A stretch of 64,000 nt of DNA from Nematostella vectensis. Taxonomy: Eukaryota > Cnidaria > Anthozoa > Actiniaria > Edwardsiidae. Both the position numbers and the translations under genes were made by a program. The notes under the pieces were generated by a model that had not been told where the DNA came from, ran no database searches, and saw only the letters and a program-made list of their open reading frames with translations. The stretch spans positions 11,649,181-11,713,180 of the forward strand of contig NC_064036.1 of the NCBI RefSeq assembly GCF_932526225.1, written 5' to 3'. Positions 10,399 to 20,832 of this stretch are shown here, piece by piece (the first letter of the stretch is position 1; each line of letters opens with the position of its first letter).

Positions 10399-11276
10399 AG
10401 CAAGAGCGCCCAGAATAGAGCCCCTACAAGGAAGAGCTTGTCGACTATAGAACCGAGCAGGCCTGGTGTGACTCCCGGGAGAGTAAAGTACTGATACTTT
10501 AGCAGAGTCATCATTGGCGTAAGGATGATAACACCGTACAAGAAGCCGGCGAATAATGAGGTCGCGGCTCTGACAAGAAAGAACTCACACTCGTCAAACC
10601 GACTCCAACGGAAGAACGACGAGATGGCCTTCCATAGAGTGCTTATGGTAATTGCCACGATCAGTAAAGCCAGATTTGTTGTACTAGGCGCCATTAAGAC
10701 TTCCAGTTGCTCATCCTTGACGCAATCAATACTCATACTGCATTGCCAGCAAAGGAGTCCGTACGACCCCCTGCGAAGTAAGTACAGCGCCATTGCGAGC
10801 ATAGAAGTCGGTATGTCTTGTACAAAATTGGCGGCCAGAGTGAATCCAACTTTTCCCTTAACTAGGAGATCCCAGTTGTCTTGAAGAAAGTCCGCTTCCA
10901 TGACGGAGAAAACCAATGTGCAAACCCACAATAAAAAGGCAAATCCAAATATAAGACTCGCGAAAACTAAGAAGACCAGGTAGATTCCCAGTGCGTCGTT
11001 GTATTGAGCCCGTATTCCCTCGATCTTGTTGGTATCGAAGCTAGATGTGCAATAAGTCAGCGGCTTGCTATAGTTTTTGCTCGACGTGATGGCAGGGTCC
11101 ATCGCAGAAATCTTCTCAAACGTCACAGACGCATCTTTTGCTTCAAAGTAAACAGCGTAGTCGCAATAAATGTCGAAGCCTTGAAGAAACACAAAAATCA
11201 CGAATTCTATGAGAAGCCCTTTGCTGAAGCCTTGAGGAACTACGTTAGCTTTCTTCGCTGCCTTTTTACGAGCCAT
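10347..11276 (-). CDS. Intronless multi-pass membrane protein, paralogue of the gene at 26170
   Basis: About 309 residues. The first ATG in frame is at 11276 (MARKKAAKK, context AAATATGG), so the longer upstream frame lacks an ATG. A short Lys-rich cytoplasmic-type N-terminus precedes about six hydrophobic segments: LIEFVIFVFLQGFDIY; IYLVFLVFASLIFGFAFLLW; VGFTLAANFVQDIPTSML; LALLIVAITISTLWKAISSF; an AGFLYGVIILTP segment; and LVGALFWALLLMAICCC. Motifs shared with the 26170 paralogue are QGFDI, QDIP, LWK.ISSF.RWSR, RA.TS.FAG, ILTP and a C-terminal CCP.L.LIR. Cysteine-rich loops lie before the LWK segment. I do not recognise the family; function is unknown. It lies divergently from the giant coiled-coil gene about 1 kb away, so the two may share an upstream region. 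Its last codons are tandemly repeated downstream. Confidence 0.8.
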   Translation of the reverse strand: MARKKAAKKANVVPQGFSKGLLIEFVIFVFLQGFDIYCDYAVYFEAKDASVTFEKISAMDPAITSSKNYSKPLTYCTSSFDTNKIEGIRAQYNDALGIYLVFLVFASLIFGFAFLLWVCTLVFSVMEADFLQDNWDLLVKGKVGFTLAANFVQDIPTSMLAMALYLLRRGSYGLLCWQCSMSIDCVKDEQLEVLMAPSTTNLALLIVAITISTLWKAISSFFRWSRFDECEFFLVRAATSLFAGFLYGVIILTPMMTLLKYQYFTLPGVTPGLLGSIVDKLFLVGALFWALLLMAICCCPCLRLIRLAQ

Positions 11277-12300
11277 ATTTGCTTTTTTGATTTTTTTTTT
11301 CAAAACATGTAAAAATTAAATCAAAATAACTTTGATTGACGCTTTATGAATCCCATTAGCCTTTGCAGCAGCTTGTTGAAATCTTGGGACACTAAACCCA
11401 GGTACCTGTTAATCGGGGATAAATGTTTAATGTGTTTCACAACTTCATGCCAAATTTTAAATGCTGGTTAGAGTCGGAAATAGCATAATGCACGGCGACA
11501 AACCACATAATCAACATTCCCCACTCCGAAAGATCAATAGAAACTGCCAATTTCGATTCAATAAAGACAAATAAATGATTTTCATAAATTGCACCTAAGT
11601 TTATAAGTAAAGGAGACGCATAATTGTGCCCGAGAGATGTTTTCGCATCTTTGACAGGTGCCGTTAACCACTATAGCTTCGTTTTGTTGTATACGAACAA
11701 ACTGATCCATTTTGCGCTGAAAAGAATACAGTGCAGAGGTAGAGGCGATGTCTTCAGAGTTCTAAAGTATATACATAACCTGAATACCCTAGAAACACAA
11801 TCTAAGCGTCATTTTACGGAAGCTTGACACTTGTTTACAGGTGAGTATAAACGAGTATGAAGATTACGAGAAATGCTAGAGCGTTAACCTAATAACAATG
11901 TTATCTTTGACAATTTATAATCTCACAAGTAATGAAGGAGAGTTTCTCTTGATAAGATGGCTCAAATTTACTGAGGTATGCAACAATTTCCCAAAAAGAA
12001 ATAAAACATAGATAAAAAGACATATTTACTTAAAAGCAAAGAAGGTGCGTAATGAGATTCATCATCTAGCTGTTGGCCATGCTCTTAAAACGGCATGTAA
12101 CGATAACACTCAGAGATAAAACAACAAGTAGAAGATAGGGATATATTCTAAAATACCGCTTTTTGCAAATCATACAATATACATTTCCCCACAATCCCAC
12201 TAATGCTTGTTTCCATACAAAATTATGCCCAATTGTTTGAAAAAAGAACCCTTATTGGCAGTCGCGTTGACCAAAAAACCGCTTATGTTAATGATGTGGT
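11277..12300. other. Divergent intergenic region
   Basis: About 1 kb between the minus-strand membrane gene and the plus-strand giant gene. AT-rich. It probably holds both promoters and perhaps a 5' UTR exon of the giant gene, since a TTTCGCAG acceptor-like site ends at 12312. No TATA box or other element is convincing. Confidence 0.4.
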
Positions 12301-15300
12301 ATGGTTTCGCAGAGAATGGAAGAAGATGATGACAGTTGGGCTGAAAACATGGAGGAGGCGACAGACCTCTCGAGCCTCAAACTCCAGACTGAAGGGCTTC
12401 TCAACAAAATAGAAAGAAAGCAAGAACACCTAGTGGAGTTCCTCACTTCGATCAACAAAGAGAATGAAGTTAACAGAAAGTCCCTGAATCAGCTCGAGGA
12501 AGTTAAGAGCTGTTTTAAGGATGGAAAGAAATCAAAAGCAGAGGTACGAGTTCTGTATGAAAGGATCAAGGAAAGATTCCAAGATATCCAGGATAAACAA
12601 GAAAGAATTGAGATTTGTCTTGAAGTTATCGACGAGAAAAAAGAAAAACTAGTAGATTTGAAGAATGAAGTTGCAAAACATGCGGAAGAAAACAATGAAG
12701 AGGAGTTAGATCGACTGATAGAAGACGTCAAGAGCTGTTTTGATCACATTATGGCAAAGTTCCGAGAATGCAAAAAGTTGAAGATTTCGCTGTCCAAGTC
12801 TAAACTAGAAGAAATCAGCCAATCGGCAAAATGCTGGGAGAAGGCAGCCGAGGTTGCGAAGGAGTTGACCAAAGAACTCAAAGTGCTTCGTGAACAGCTC
12901 GAAGAGAAAGAGTCAATCATTGACTCCACCGAGGGTGAGCTAGAAGATGAGAAGGAAAAGTGCAAGGAAGCCGAAGAAAATGTAGAACAGCTGATGCACA
13001 AGTTTGACAAGGAGGAGAAAAGCAAGGAAGAGCAAGCATTCCTCATAAACTCCATTCGAGGGCTGTTGGACGAAAGTGAGAAGCTTGTACGTAACCTCGA
13101 AGCTCAGAACAAAAATTTGACGGAGACAATTACCGAAGAGAGAACACGAGTGAATGAGCTAAGAGGAAAAGTGAGTCTTTTACAGGAAAGGGTAGAGCAA
13201 GAGAAGAAAAATAACCGCAGCCTCGAGTTTCAGATGGAGCAACTGAAAACAAAGTTCTCTGAAGCAAGGAGTCTTAATGAGGGGTATGAACGAGATATGC
13301 GAATGATCAGAGAGGAGTTGTTAGCTATACGAGAGATTAGAGATGTTCCTGCAAAGCGCAAGAAATTCCGCAAACAACAGGCTGAGCAAGCTGAAGCAGA
13401 GTCATCGTCGTCTGAGAGTTCTGAGGATTTGGAAGAGAAGATGAAGATGAAGGATAAACTCCTAGAAGACAAGTACATTGAAAATCAGAGACTCGAAGCC
13501 GAGGTGTGGAAAAGCGCGGAACGGATCAAGGTCTTAGAAGAAGAGATACTCTGGCGAGCGGAGAAAATTAACGCCTTGATTAGCGATCTGCAGAAGAAGG
13601 AAAATAGTCTTGAGGAAATGACGGAGCTACTCAAGGACACGCAAACAAGACTGCAGTCGGAAAAACTTGTCAAAAATGAGTACATTATAAAGTGTGAAAT
13701 TCTTGAGGGGAAGTTGGCGATGCTAGAAAAGGATGACGACAGAGATTCGGCACAACAAGAGGAAAAGGATGGCTTACTGAGGGAGATAGAGAAACTAACC
13801 ATGATGCTGCAGGAGGAGAGAGATAAGTCGGAAGAAAGTTCCGCTCTCGTAGAGGACTTAGAGGAGCAACTAGCTGCCGAAACACAGTACAGTGATATCA
13901 TAAGGTCGAAGTCTATAGAGAATATTGCCATGGCTGAGCGAGAAAACAAGCAACTTATGACTATCGTGGAAGATTTGCGACAAAGTCTGGCAGAGAAGGA
14001 CATCGGGATTGAAGATCTCATCATGCGATGCGCAGTCGAAGAGTTGAAGCTTCGTGAAGAAATCGCATCCCTTAGCAGTCACGTCCAAATTCGTAAGCGC
14101 GACAGTATCTTCAAGGCTAGGGTAATACAAAGGTTGAGGAAGGAAGTGGTAGCTTTGAAGCGAGGGCTTGGACCAGTTAGCGAGGACGAGGAAGACGACA
14201 ATGAGACAGACGAACTTGAAAAGCTGTTACAAGAGGAACGGGTTCGCGCAGAGAAGTACGAAGATGCCCTGACAGCCTTGAACAAACAGTACGAGGAAAC
14301 AGAGAATCAGATCAGGGAGAAAGACCTTGAGCTTTCAAGGAAATCGGCTGAAGACGGTCAAAGAATTGCAGAGCTCTTGCAAGAATTAGACTTCAATAAG
14401 ACTGCGTTTGAAGGATATGAAACCCAGATAAGAAGGCTAGAAGAAATTATGTTTCTGCAGGAACGTATTGAAATGAAGGAATCTGAAGAGATGGAAGGGG
14501 AATTAGAAAAGAAAAAAGACGAATACGCCACTGAGACCCTCAAGAGAAAAGACGACATCATACAAGAGCTCAAGCAAAAGGTAGAGACACTAAGTACTGA
14601 ACTAGCAACCGAAAAGGAAAGCCAGAAGCGTAAAGAAGCATTAATTGGCGACCTTAACGAAGCAAACAATCACGATCTAAAGGAAATCAAAGAGCTTCAC
14701 CGTGAAATAGTACGACTTGAAGATCAAATCCATGAGCTCACGGAGAAGGTGGAAGAAGGTCAAAAGCTTATCGCTGAGGTGGAGGGTATCGCTGACAGAG
14801 AAAGAATGCGAACACTGGCTCTGGAGGAGCTGCTTGCTATTGACAAGAAGGGGAGCACTGGGCATTTAGAGACGATGGAAGAGTTAAAGAGAAAGGTGGA
14901 GACGTATCAGGCTAATGTGGGTGAACTGAAAAGGAAGGTGGATAGAATGAGGATAGAACTTCATCGCAGACCACAAGGGGATGACGACGACGAAGAAGGA
15001 ATTTCTAGTAAACAGAGATACGGCCCAATAAGACGACTTCACGAAAAATTATCATCACAAAAAACAACTATTCAAGACTTAAAAGCAAACATGAATGAGG
15101 TGGAACGAAGAAACGAAAAGTTGGATGAGCAGCTACAAAAACAGAAGGACAGGAATGATGAACAAGATGAAAAGATAAATCTTTTATTTGCAAAATCTTT
15201 AGAATGCGAAGACGTTATTGGAAGGATGATGGAAAAGCTTGAACTAATGAGAGAGAGGTACATAGGGCTGAGCGGAATGAGTGAAGAGGATCTGCCAGAG

Positions 15301-18300
15301 GAAAATAATGGAAAGGAAGGTGTACTTGCAAGGGAGACAATCTTCAGACAGCCCGAGAACATTCCAGGAAAACGCCCGACTCCAGTCCAGGAAGATCGAT
15401 CACTCAAAGAGCGCGAGGATGCTGATGAGGAGGTTATTGTACCAGAAATAAGAGCAGCGATGCCGCTGACTGTTGCTTATTCGGATCTCATGAGTAGCGA
15501 GACCGGGAGCGATTCATCGAGTGCAGAGATAGGCGCGAAACAATCTGAAGAGGAAAGGCAGGAATCTGACGCTTCTGTGTACTTTGAAAGCAGAGGTAAG
15601 AGCCAAACAGAAATAAGAGCTGAAGTACAAGAAAGTATCAATCAAATTCCTTATGATCCTATGCTGATAGAACACTTGATCATGTTTGAGCAAGTCTTTG
15701 AGAACATATTCACGGAAGAGGGGCGAAGAATAACCATGGTTCTTGAGAAATTCCAGGGAATAATAGATAAGAACGCGGAGTTCTTTGTAATCTTACAAGA
15801 CTTGAAGAAGAACTTAAATGAGACACGAGAAGCCAACGAAATGAAGACAAGCCGAATAAGAGAATTGGAAGATAGAATAGAGAAAATGAAACGAAAGGGG
15901 ACAGAGGACAGTGAAAAATTCATGAAAGAAGTTTCCGAGAAAGAGAAAAAACTCATCGCAATGGAAGACAAACTACAAGAGTGCAATAAAACTATCGAGG
16001 AGCTATCTGCAAACGTCAGGTCCAGCCAGGAAACAATAGAATCACTTTCCCAGATGCTCCGCCAAGAGAAAAACAAATTTTCATTCAAAGAAGCGTTAGT
16101 GAATGAGCTCGAGCAAAGACTTGAACAGGAACGGAAGGTCACAGAGCAGATAAGCAAAGCGCTCGAAGAGGAAGAAGAACGCACGTTACAGCTGAGTGAA
16201 GTGTTGACTGCTGAACAGGTGAAGGGAGTACATATGCAAGACAGCACATCCCAGGTTCAGAACAAACTCCACGAGCACGAGGAAAGAAACAGAGAGCTTA
16301 GTGACAGGCTGGAAGAAGAGATGAACCTTGTGAACCAACTGAAGGAAAGTCTAGCAGTAGAGCAAATGGTAAAGATCGAATATCAGGAAGAGCTTGAGAA
16401 ACTTAAAGGCCAACTGATGGAGGAACGGGAGGTGGCCGAGAGACTCCGGGAAGAGCTTGGCTATGATAAGAATTCACGATACGAGGCCGAAGGCAAGCTT
16501 TCACAACTTGAGGAAGAGCTCTATGCCAAGCATAAGGCCATTGAAGAGATGCAAGAGGAGCTCGAGACTGAAAGAAAGTGCTATAGGATTATGAGCGAGA
16601 GACTTGAAGCAGAACATAGCACATTGCGAGAGCTTGAAGAAAAGGCTCGAAGAACTGAGGAAGTAGCCGTGAAAGAGAAGATCATCGTAGAGGAGCTTAG
16701 CACCGCGCTGAATGCAGAACAAGAAAACAAACAAATATTTGCTACCAAGCTGGAGAAAATTGAACAGGAAACCAAGTACAAAGACGAAGAGATTGGCAGC
16801 TTGGTCTCTCAGCTCGGAGACGAGAAAAACAAGATTGAAAATCTTCTTGCAGATATTGACGTAGAGCGAATGGCCAAGTCAAAGGTTGAGGCAAAGTTAA
16901 AAGAACTTGAAGAGCACATTAACAGGGACGAGCAACTGTTTGAGGAATTGCGAGAAAATATTGATTCGGAAAGTGGACGTAACCGAGAGCTCTCCGAACT
17001 CTTGGATAAAGAAAGGATGAAGAATGAAGATCTTGAAGAGAAACTAAAAGAGTTGGAGAAACAAGTACTTTCTGATGTCCAGCTGTTTGACGAGCTACGA
17101 GTTACAATTGAACGTGAGCGTGAAAACAACAGAGAGTTAAGCGAGCTCCTCAAAAGTGGCGGCGAGTTCAACAATCGCGACAGCCTATTAGCTGAGCTGG
17201 ACGTCATGGTGACGGAATTAAAAGACGACTTGGAGAAGGAGAGGCGGAGTAATCGGCAGATACGGGATGAAATGAGGAAAATCCAGGACGAGAGCGCTGC
17301 TACCGAGAGCCTGCAGGAGATCCTGAACTCGCAAATTATTCATACCTCAGAGCTGAAGGATAAACTTGAGAGTGAATCTGAAAGGAGAGCAAGGCTAGAA
17401 GAGTACAACAGGGAGTACGAAAATAAGGTTGGGCATCTTCAAAGAGCTCTGTCGAAGGTGAGGGAACTCTCAGCTAAGGTGACAAGAGAACTCGAGGAAG
17501 ACTCTGACTATTTAGACGAGGTTACCGATTACAGCAGTGATGATAGCAATGATAGCACCAGAAGAGAGCTTCGCAAAATCAATAAAGCCGTGGCCAAGAA
17601 GAAAGGCTCCCAGAAACAATTAAAGACAGAGGTTGAAGAATATCGTAAACAGCTACAACATAAGGAATCGGAAATGTCTCAGATCAGTAAAGCGGCAGAA
17701 GAAAAAGTTGCAGCCGAGATAGAGAAAATAAACATGATGGTGAGAGAGAGTGAATTAAGATCTAGCAAAACAATTGAAGAACTGAGGTTTGAGATGGCAA
17801 AAAGAAATACACAGATGCAAGAGATAGAAGAAGAGAGGGAAACATTAAAAAAGTTTTATGAGGAAGAGAAGAACTTTGCACGAGAAAAGCTTGAGGCAAC
17901 TAAACGACTGTCAGAAAAAGTGAGTGAGTTTGAGTCACTTGCTCATCACAAGGAGGAAGAGATCAACTCACTCAAAGAATTCAAAACAAAGTCTGAAAAA
18001 GCACAACAAGAGCTGCACGAAAAGTCAGAGCGCCTTCGTGTCACAGAGGAAGATGTTAGCAACTTGCAGAGAGCTATCCAAGAGTTATCGCTGCACAAGG
18101 ACTCTAAAGAAAGTTTGATACAGCAGCTAATGAAGAAAGAACAAGAGATCGAGCGACTAACCACCAAGTGCAAAGACCTAGAGAAAGAGGATAAGGAAAA
18201 CGAGAAATGCATCTTCAAACTACAAGCAGAGATCATGCGTCTACGTCCTCTTGAAAAATCGACGAAAAAATATGAGGCGGCTATTAAAAAGTCTAAGCTG

Positions 18301-20832
18301 TTGTTTGAGGCCATGCAAACTGATGTGCATATCAAGAATCTTCAGATGGCTCAATTACGGCAAGAGGTAACCGAGCTAAAATCACAGGTGCTCCAGACAA
18401 AAGCAACTCTAAAATTAGAGGATCAGCCAAGTAATTCAGACGACACTGGGAAGAAAAACGACGATAACAGAGATAATAATGGAGTTAAGGATCCCGCAGT
18501 CATCGGCAATGTGACTGGAGAAACTTCTAATGGTATCATTACTACTGATGGTGCATGCGAGGCTCGTAGAGTTGCAGATTATGTTGATGCTGCTCCGTCA
18601 CGAGAAAACAAAAATGAGCAGATAGCACGCTTGAAGGATCGAGTGATCCACATGGCAACTGTCATGCAGAAAGTGAGAGAAGAGCATCGTATTGCAATGA
18701 CTGAAAAAGAGAACGAGATACTAAATATCAAGCAAGCTTTCGCCGTCATGAAAAAGTTATTCAATGGGTTGCAAGCTGAGCTGAAGAAAAGTGAATTTAT
18801 GAGTAAGACAATGTCGGAGAATATATCGGATGCTACTTTGGTGATTGAAGAGTTTGGCACCCAGGTTGATATACTGCGAAAGGACGTCGAGAATAAGACA
18901 GAAATGCTGAAAGGGCTGAAGGAGAGAATTGTGGAGATGAAAAAGTCCAACGATGCAATAGACAAACGTAAACTCAAGGCCAATGAGAACGTGAAAAAGC
19001 TGCTCACGGCTGAAGTAGAAGAAAAGAAGCGTAGGTTGCAGCGGTACGAACGACTACAATCAAGTTTGAATGAAGCATATAAGGAAGCTAGTAAATCATC
19101 AGTTGATGGGACGAGAGATGAGAGCCGCAATGAAGAAATCACACAAACAAGTTGTAACGAAACATCAGGGAAGACACCTATCAAAGAAGAAGTAATCAAT
19201 GCCACTGAGCACAATACATTGATGGCTGCTTCTCCAACCGATGACATATTTGAGCAAGAGCTACAAGAAATAATATACAAAAAGCATGTTGATATTTCTA
19301 AAAACGAATTCAGAATGCTGCAGGGAACAGTTGAGCTACCTCCAACAGAATGGAAGGTCCGACTGGTGTTTTATGTAGTTGCTGGCTGTCTTCTAAGCTT
19401 GGTATCTTACCATGTTGACCCCAAGCATCTGCCTCTCGTGTTTGGTCTATTAGGGACGCCTGTACTCTTTGCTCTGACAACCTTCGAGATATCCCGCTAT
19501 CGCAAAAATGCAAGAGAGAGCTTGAAGCGTATTGGACTTGTTAACGCAAAAGATGAGTTCAGTCCTGAAGCGAAAGTCGTGATCGAGCAGCTTAGACTAC
19601 AAATAGAGAGTGACAAGGAGGTTATTGAAGACCTTAAACAAGAGCTAGAGGGCACCCAGCCATTGCCATCAGGCGAGGACGAAGAAACTGATGAAGTTGA
19701 TGTTCTTGAGGAGCAGAGACATCGCATCAGCAGCTTAGAGGGACATTTGAAGTTGGTAGAAAAGGCAAGACTTGAAGATGACGATCGTAATAACATAAAT
19801 TTTGAGGAGTACAAGCGCTTACGAAATGAGTTAGAGATTCTTAAGAAGAAACGGGCTCAAGAGGAACTTCAGGAAGCCATGATGATGAAAAGAAAGAACC
19901 AGGCAGAAGGCTGTCTAGATAAGGATATCAAATGGATCAATCTGGGAATTGCCTCTCTTCCGCTTTGGGCTGCACTAGCTATTGCACTGATGCAGGTCAC
20001 GACAACGCACCCTTTTGCACCATTCAGTGTGCTTTTGTTACTGGTCATCACTTGTGCTAACGTGTGGTATGGGAAGAAAGTGGTCATGAAAAAGCTCATC
20101 GAAGAAAGGAAAATTGTGGAGGAGCAGAATGAGGAGCTGGACGATTTGACTGAACTTTTAGAGAAAGAACATGACGTGGTACAGGCGCAAAAAGAAGCTA
20201 TCGACACAATGGTGAGGGAGATTGACAATGAGCATGTAAGCCTCAAAGAGAAGAGAATGACCCTGGCAAAGATGATATGGCAAGTTAAGGAGATGGAAGA
20301 AATGAGAGCTGCCATCATCGACACAGACTCCTCACAGCTAAATGATGAAGTAATAAAGACATCAATGAAAGCTCTAGCTCAAGAGATAGCAGTTGAGTTG
20401 CCTGATGACGACAGTGTTGTAGCAGAAAATCTACTGCAGCTAGCAAGCACATCAGCAACACCTAATGTCATGCAAGGGCAAGTAGCAGTTTCTCCAAAGC
20501 ACAAGAAACTTAAAGCAATAGCCGATATGGTGATAAGCATCTTGGCTTTGGTCGTATCTATAGTGTACAAATCTGGAGTAGTTTCAGGTCTTATTGCTCT
20601 GCAGCTTTTCTTGCAGTTTGTGTATAGGAAAGCTGAAGAGAGTTCATCAAAAGTTTCAGAAAACCTTCAAAAGAAATTGGAGTTTGAAAGAAAGCGCTGT
20701 AAAACATACAAAGAGCAAGCTGTCAAGCTAAAAAAGCTCTATGAGGCAGAGAAAAATACGAAAACCACAGATGAGTTTGCAAAGGTTGTTCAAGACAGAC
20801 AACAGCGGCGTAAAAAAACAGTCAATGAATGA
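12301..20832 (+). CDS. Giant intronless coiled-coil protein with three C-terminal hydrophobic hairpins
   Basis: One uninterrupted ORF of 2843 codons. A second in-frame ATG at 12316 (MEEDDDSW) follows an acceptor-like TTTCGCAG, so the true start may be there after a 5' UTR intron. Residues 1 to about 2340 are almost entirely Glu/Lys/Arg/Leu heptad-rich coiled coil, broken by acidic/Ser linkers (near residues 370-380, 625-640, 1055-1090 and 1735-1755). Three apolar pairs follow: about 2352-2400 (LVFYVVAGCLLSLVSY, then LVFGLLGTPVLFAL), about 2545-2595 (ASLPLWAALAIALM, then FSVLLLLVITCANVWY) and about 2734-2780 (MVISILALVVSIVY, then VSGLIALQLFLQFVY). They are separated by further coiled coil, and the C-terminus is basic. 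No enzymatic domain is visible. The plan suggests a membrane-anchored tether or scaffold at ER, Golgi or nuclear envelope (golgin- or reticulon-hairpin-like), which is inference. It is much longer than most golgins. Confidence 0.9.
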   Translation: MVSQRMEEDDDSWAENMEEATDLSSLKLQTEGLLNKIERKQEHLVEFLTSINKENEVNRKSLNQLEEVKSCFKDGKKSKAEVRVLYERIKERFQDIQDKQERIEICLEVIDEKKEKLVDLKNEVAKHAEENNEEELDRLIEDVKSCFDHIMAKFRECKKLKISLSKSKLEEISQSAKCWEKAAEVAKELTKELKVLREQLEEKESIIDSTEGELEDEKEKCKEAEENVEQLMHKFDKEEKSKEEQAFLINSIRGLLDESEKLVRNLEAQNKNLTETITEERTRVNELRGKVSLLQERVEQEKKNNRSLEFQMEQLKTKFSEARSLNEGYERDMRMIREELLAIREIRDVPAKRKKFRKQQAEQAEAESSSSESSEDLEEKMKMKDKLLEDKYIENQRLEAEVWKSAERIKVLEEEILWRAEKINALISDLQKKENSLEEMTELLKDTQTRLQSEKLVKNEYIIKCEILEGKLAMLEKDDDRDSAQQEEKDGLLREIEKLTMMLQEERDKSEESSALVEDLEEQLAAETQYSDIIRSKSIENIAMAERENKQLMTIVEDLRQSLAEKDIGIEDLIMRCAVEELKLREEIASLSSHVQIRKRDSIFKARVIQRLRKEVVALKRGLGPVSEDEEDDNETDELEKLLQEERVRAEKYEDALTALNKQYEETENQIREKDLELSRKSAEDGQRIAELLQELDFNKTAFEGYETQIRRLEEIMFLQERIEMKESEEMEGELEKKKDEYATETLKRKDDIIQELKQKVETLSTELATEKESQKRKEALIGDLNEANNHDLKEIKELHREIVRLEDQIHELTEKVEEGQKLIAEVEGIADRERMRTLALEELLAIDKKGSTGHLETMEELKRKVETYQANVGELKRKVDRMRIELHRRPQGDDDDEEGISSKQRYGPIRRLHEKLSSQKTTIQDLKANMNEVERRNEKLDEQLQKQKDRNDEQDEKINLLFAKSLECEDVIGRMMEKLELMRERYIGLSGMSEEDLPEENNGKEGVLARETIFRQPENIPGKRPTPVQEDRSLKEREDADEEVIVPEIRAAMPLTVAYSDLMSSETGSDSSSAEIGAKQSEEERQESDASVYFESRGKSQTEIRAEVQESINQIPYDPMLIEHLIMFEQVFENIFTEEGRRITMVLEKFQGIIDKNAEFFVILQDLKKNLNETREANEMKTSRIRELEDRIEKMKRKGTEDSEKFMKEVSEKEKKLIAMEDKLQECNKTIEELSANVRSSQETIESLSQMLRQEKNKFSFKEALVNELEQRLEQERKVTEQISKALEEEEERTLQLSEVLTAEQVKGVHMQDSTSQVQNKLHEHEERNRELSDRLEEEMNLVNQLKESLAVEQMVKIEYQEELEKLKGQLMEEREVAERLREELGYDKNSRYEAEGKLSQLEEELYAKHKAIEEMQEELETERKCYRIMSERLEAEHSTLRELEEKARRTEEVAVKEKIIVEELSTALNAEQENKQIFATKLEKIEQETKYKDEEIGSLVSQLGDEKNKIENLLADIDVERMAKSKVEAKLKELEEHINRDEQLFEELRENIDSESGRNRELSELLDKERMKNEDLEEKLKELEKQVLSDVQLFDELRVTIERERENNRELSELLKSGGEFNNRDSLLAELDVMVTELKDDLEKERRSNRQIRDEMRKIQDESAATESLQEILNSQIIHTSELKDKLESESERRARLEEYNREYENKVGHLQRALSKVRELSAKVTRELEEDSDYLDEVTDYSSDDSNDSTRRELRKINKAVAKKKGSQKQLKTEVEEYRKQLQHKESEMSQISKAAEEKVAAEIEKINMMVRESELRSSKTIEELRFEMAKRNTQMQEIEEERETLKKFYEEEKNFAREKLEATKRLSEKVSEFESLAHHKEEEINSLKEFKTKSEKAQQELHEKSERLRVTEEDVSNLQRAIQELSLHKDSKESLIQQLMKKEQEIERLTTKCKDLEKEDKENEKCIFKLQAEIMRLRPLEKSTKKYEAAIKKSKLLFEAMQTDVHIKNLQMAQLRQEVTELKSQVLQTKATLKLEDQPSNSDDTGKKNDDNRDNNGVKDPAVIGNVTGETSNGIITTDGACEARRVADYVDAAPSRENKNEQIARLKDRVIHMATVMQKVREEHRIAMTEKENEILNIKQAFAVMKKLFNGLQAELKKSEFMSKTMSENISDATLVIEEFGTQVDILRKDVENKTEMLKGLKERIVEMKKSNDAIDKRKLKANENVKKLLTAEVEEKKRRLQRYERLQSSLNEAYKEASKSSVDGTRDESRNEEITQTSCNETSGKTPIKEEVINATEHNTLMAASPTDDIFEQELQEIIYKKHVDISKNEFRMLQGTVELPPTEWKVRLVFYVVAGCLLSLVSYHVDPKHLPLVFGLLGTPVLFALTTFEISRYRKNARESLKRIGLVNAKDEFSPEAKVVIEQLRLQIESDKEVIEDLKQELEGTQPLPSGEDEETDEVDVLEEQRHRISSLEGHLKLVEKARLEDDDRNNINFEEYKRLRNELEILKKKRAQEELQEAMMMKRKNQAEGCLDKDIKWINLGIASLPLWAALAIALMQVTTTHPFAPFSVLLLLVITCANVWYGKKVVMKKLIEERKIVEEQNEELDDLTELLEKEHDVVQAQKEAIDTMVREIDNEHVSLKEKRMTLAKMIWQVKEMEEMRAAIIDTDSSQLNDEVIKTSMKALAQEIAVELPDDDSVVAENLLQLASTSATPNVMQGQVAVSPKHKKLKAIADMVISILALVVSIVYKSGVVSGLIALQLFLQFVYRKAEESSSKVSENLQKKLEFERKRCKTYKEQAVKLKKLYEAEKNTKTTDEFAKVVQDRQQRRKKTVNE

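Noticed and set aside
12489..20570. Ser/Phe-rich minus-strand ORFs opposite the giant coiled-coil gene
   Set aside because: Antisense translation of GAG/AAG/GAA-rich coiled-coil codons gives Ser/Leu/Phe-rich frames; no domain is visible.
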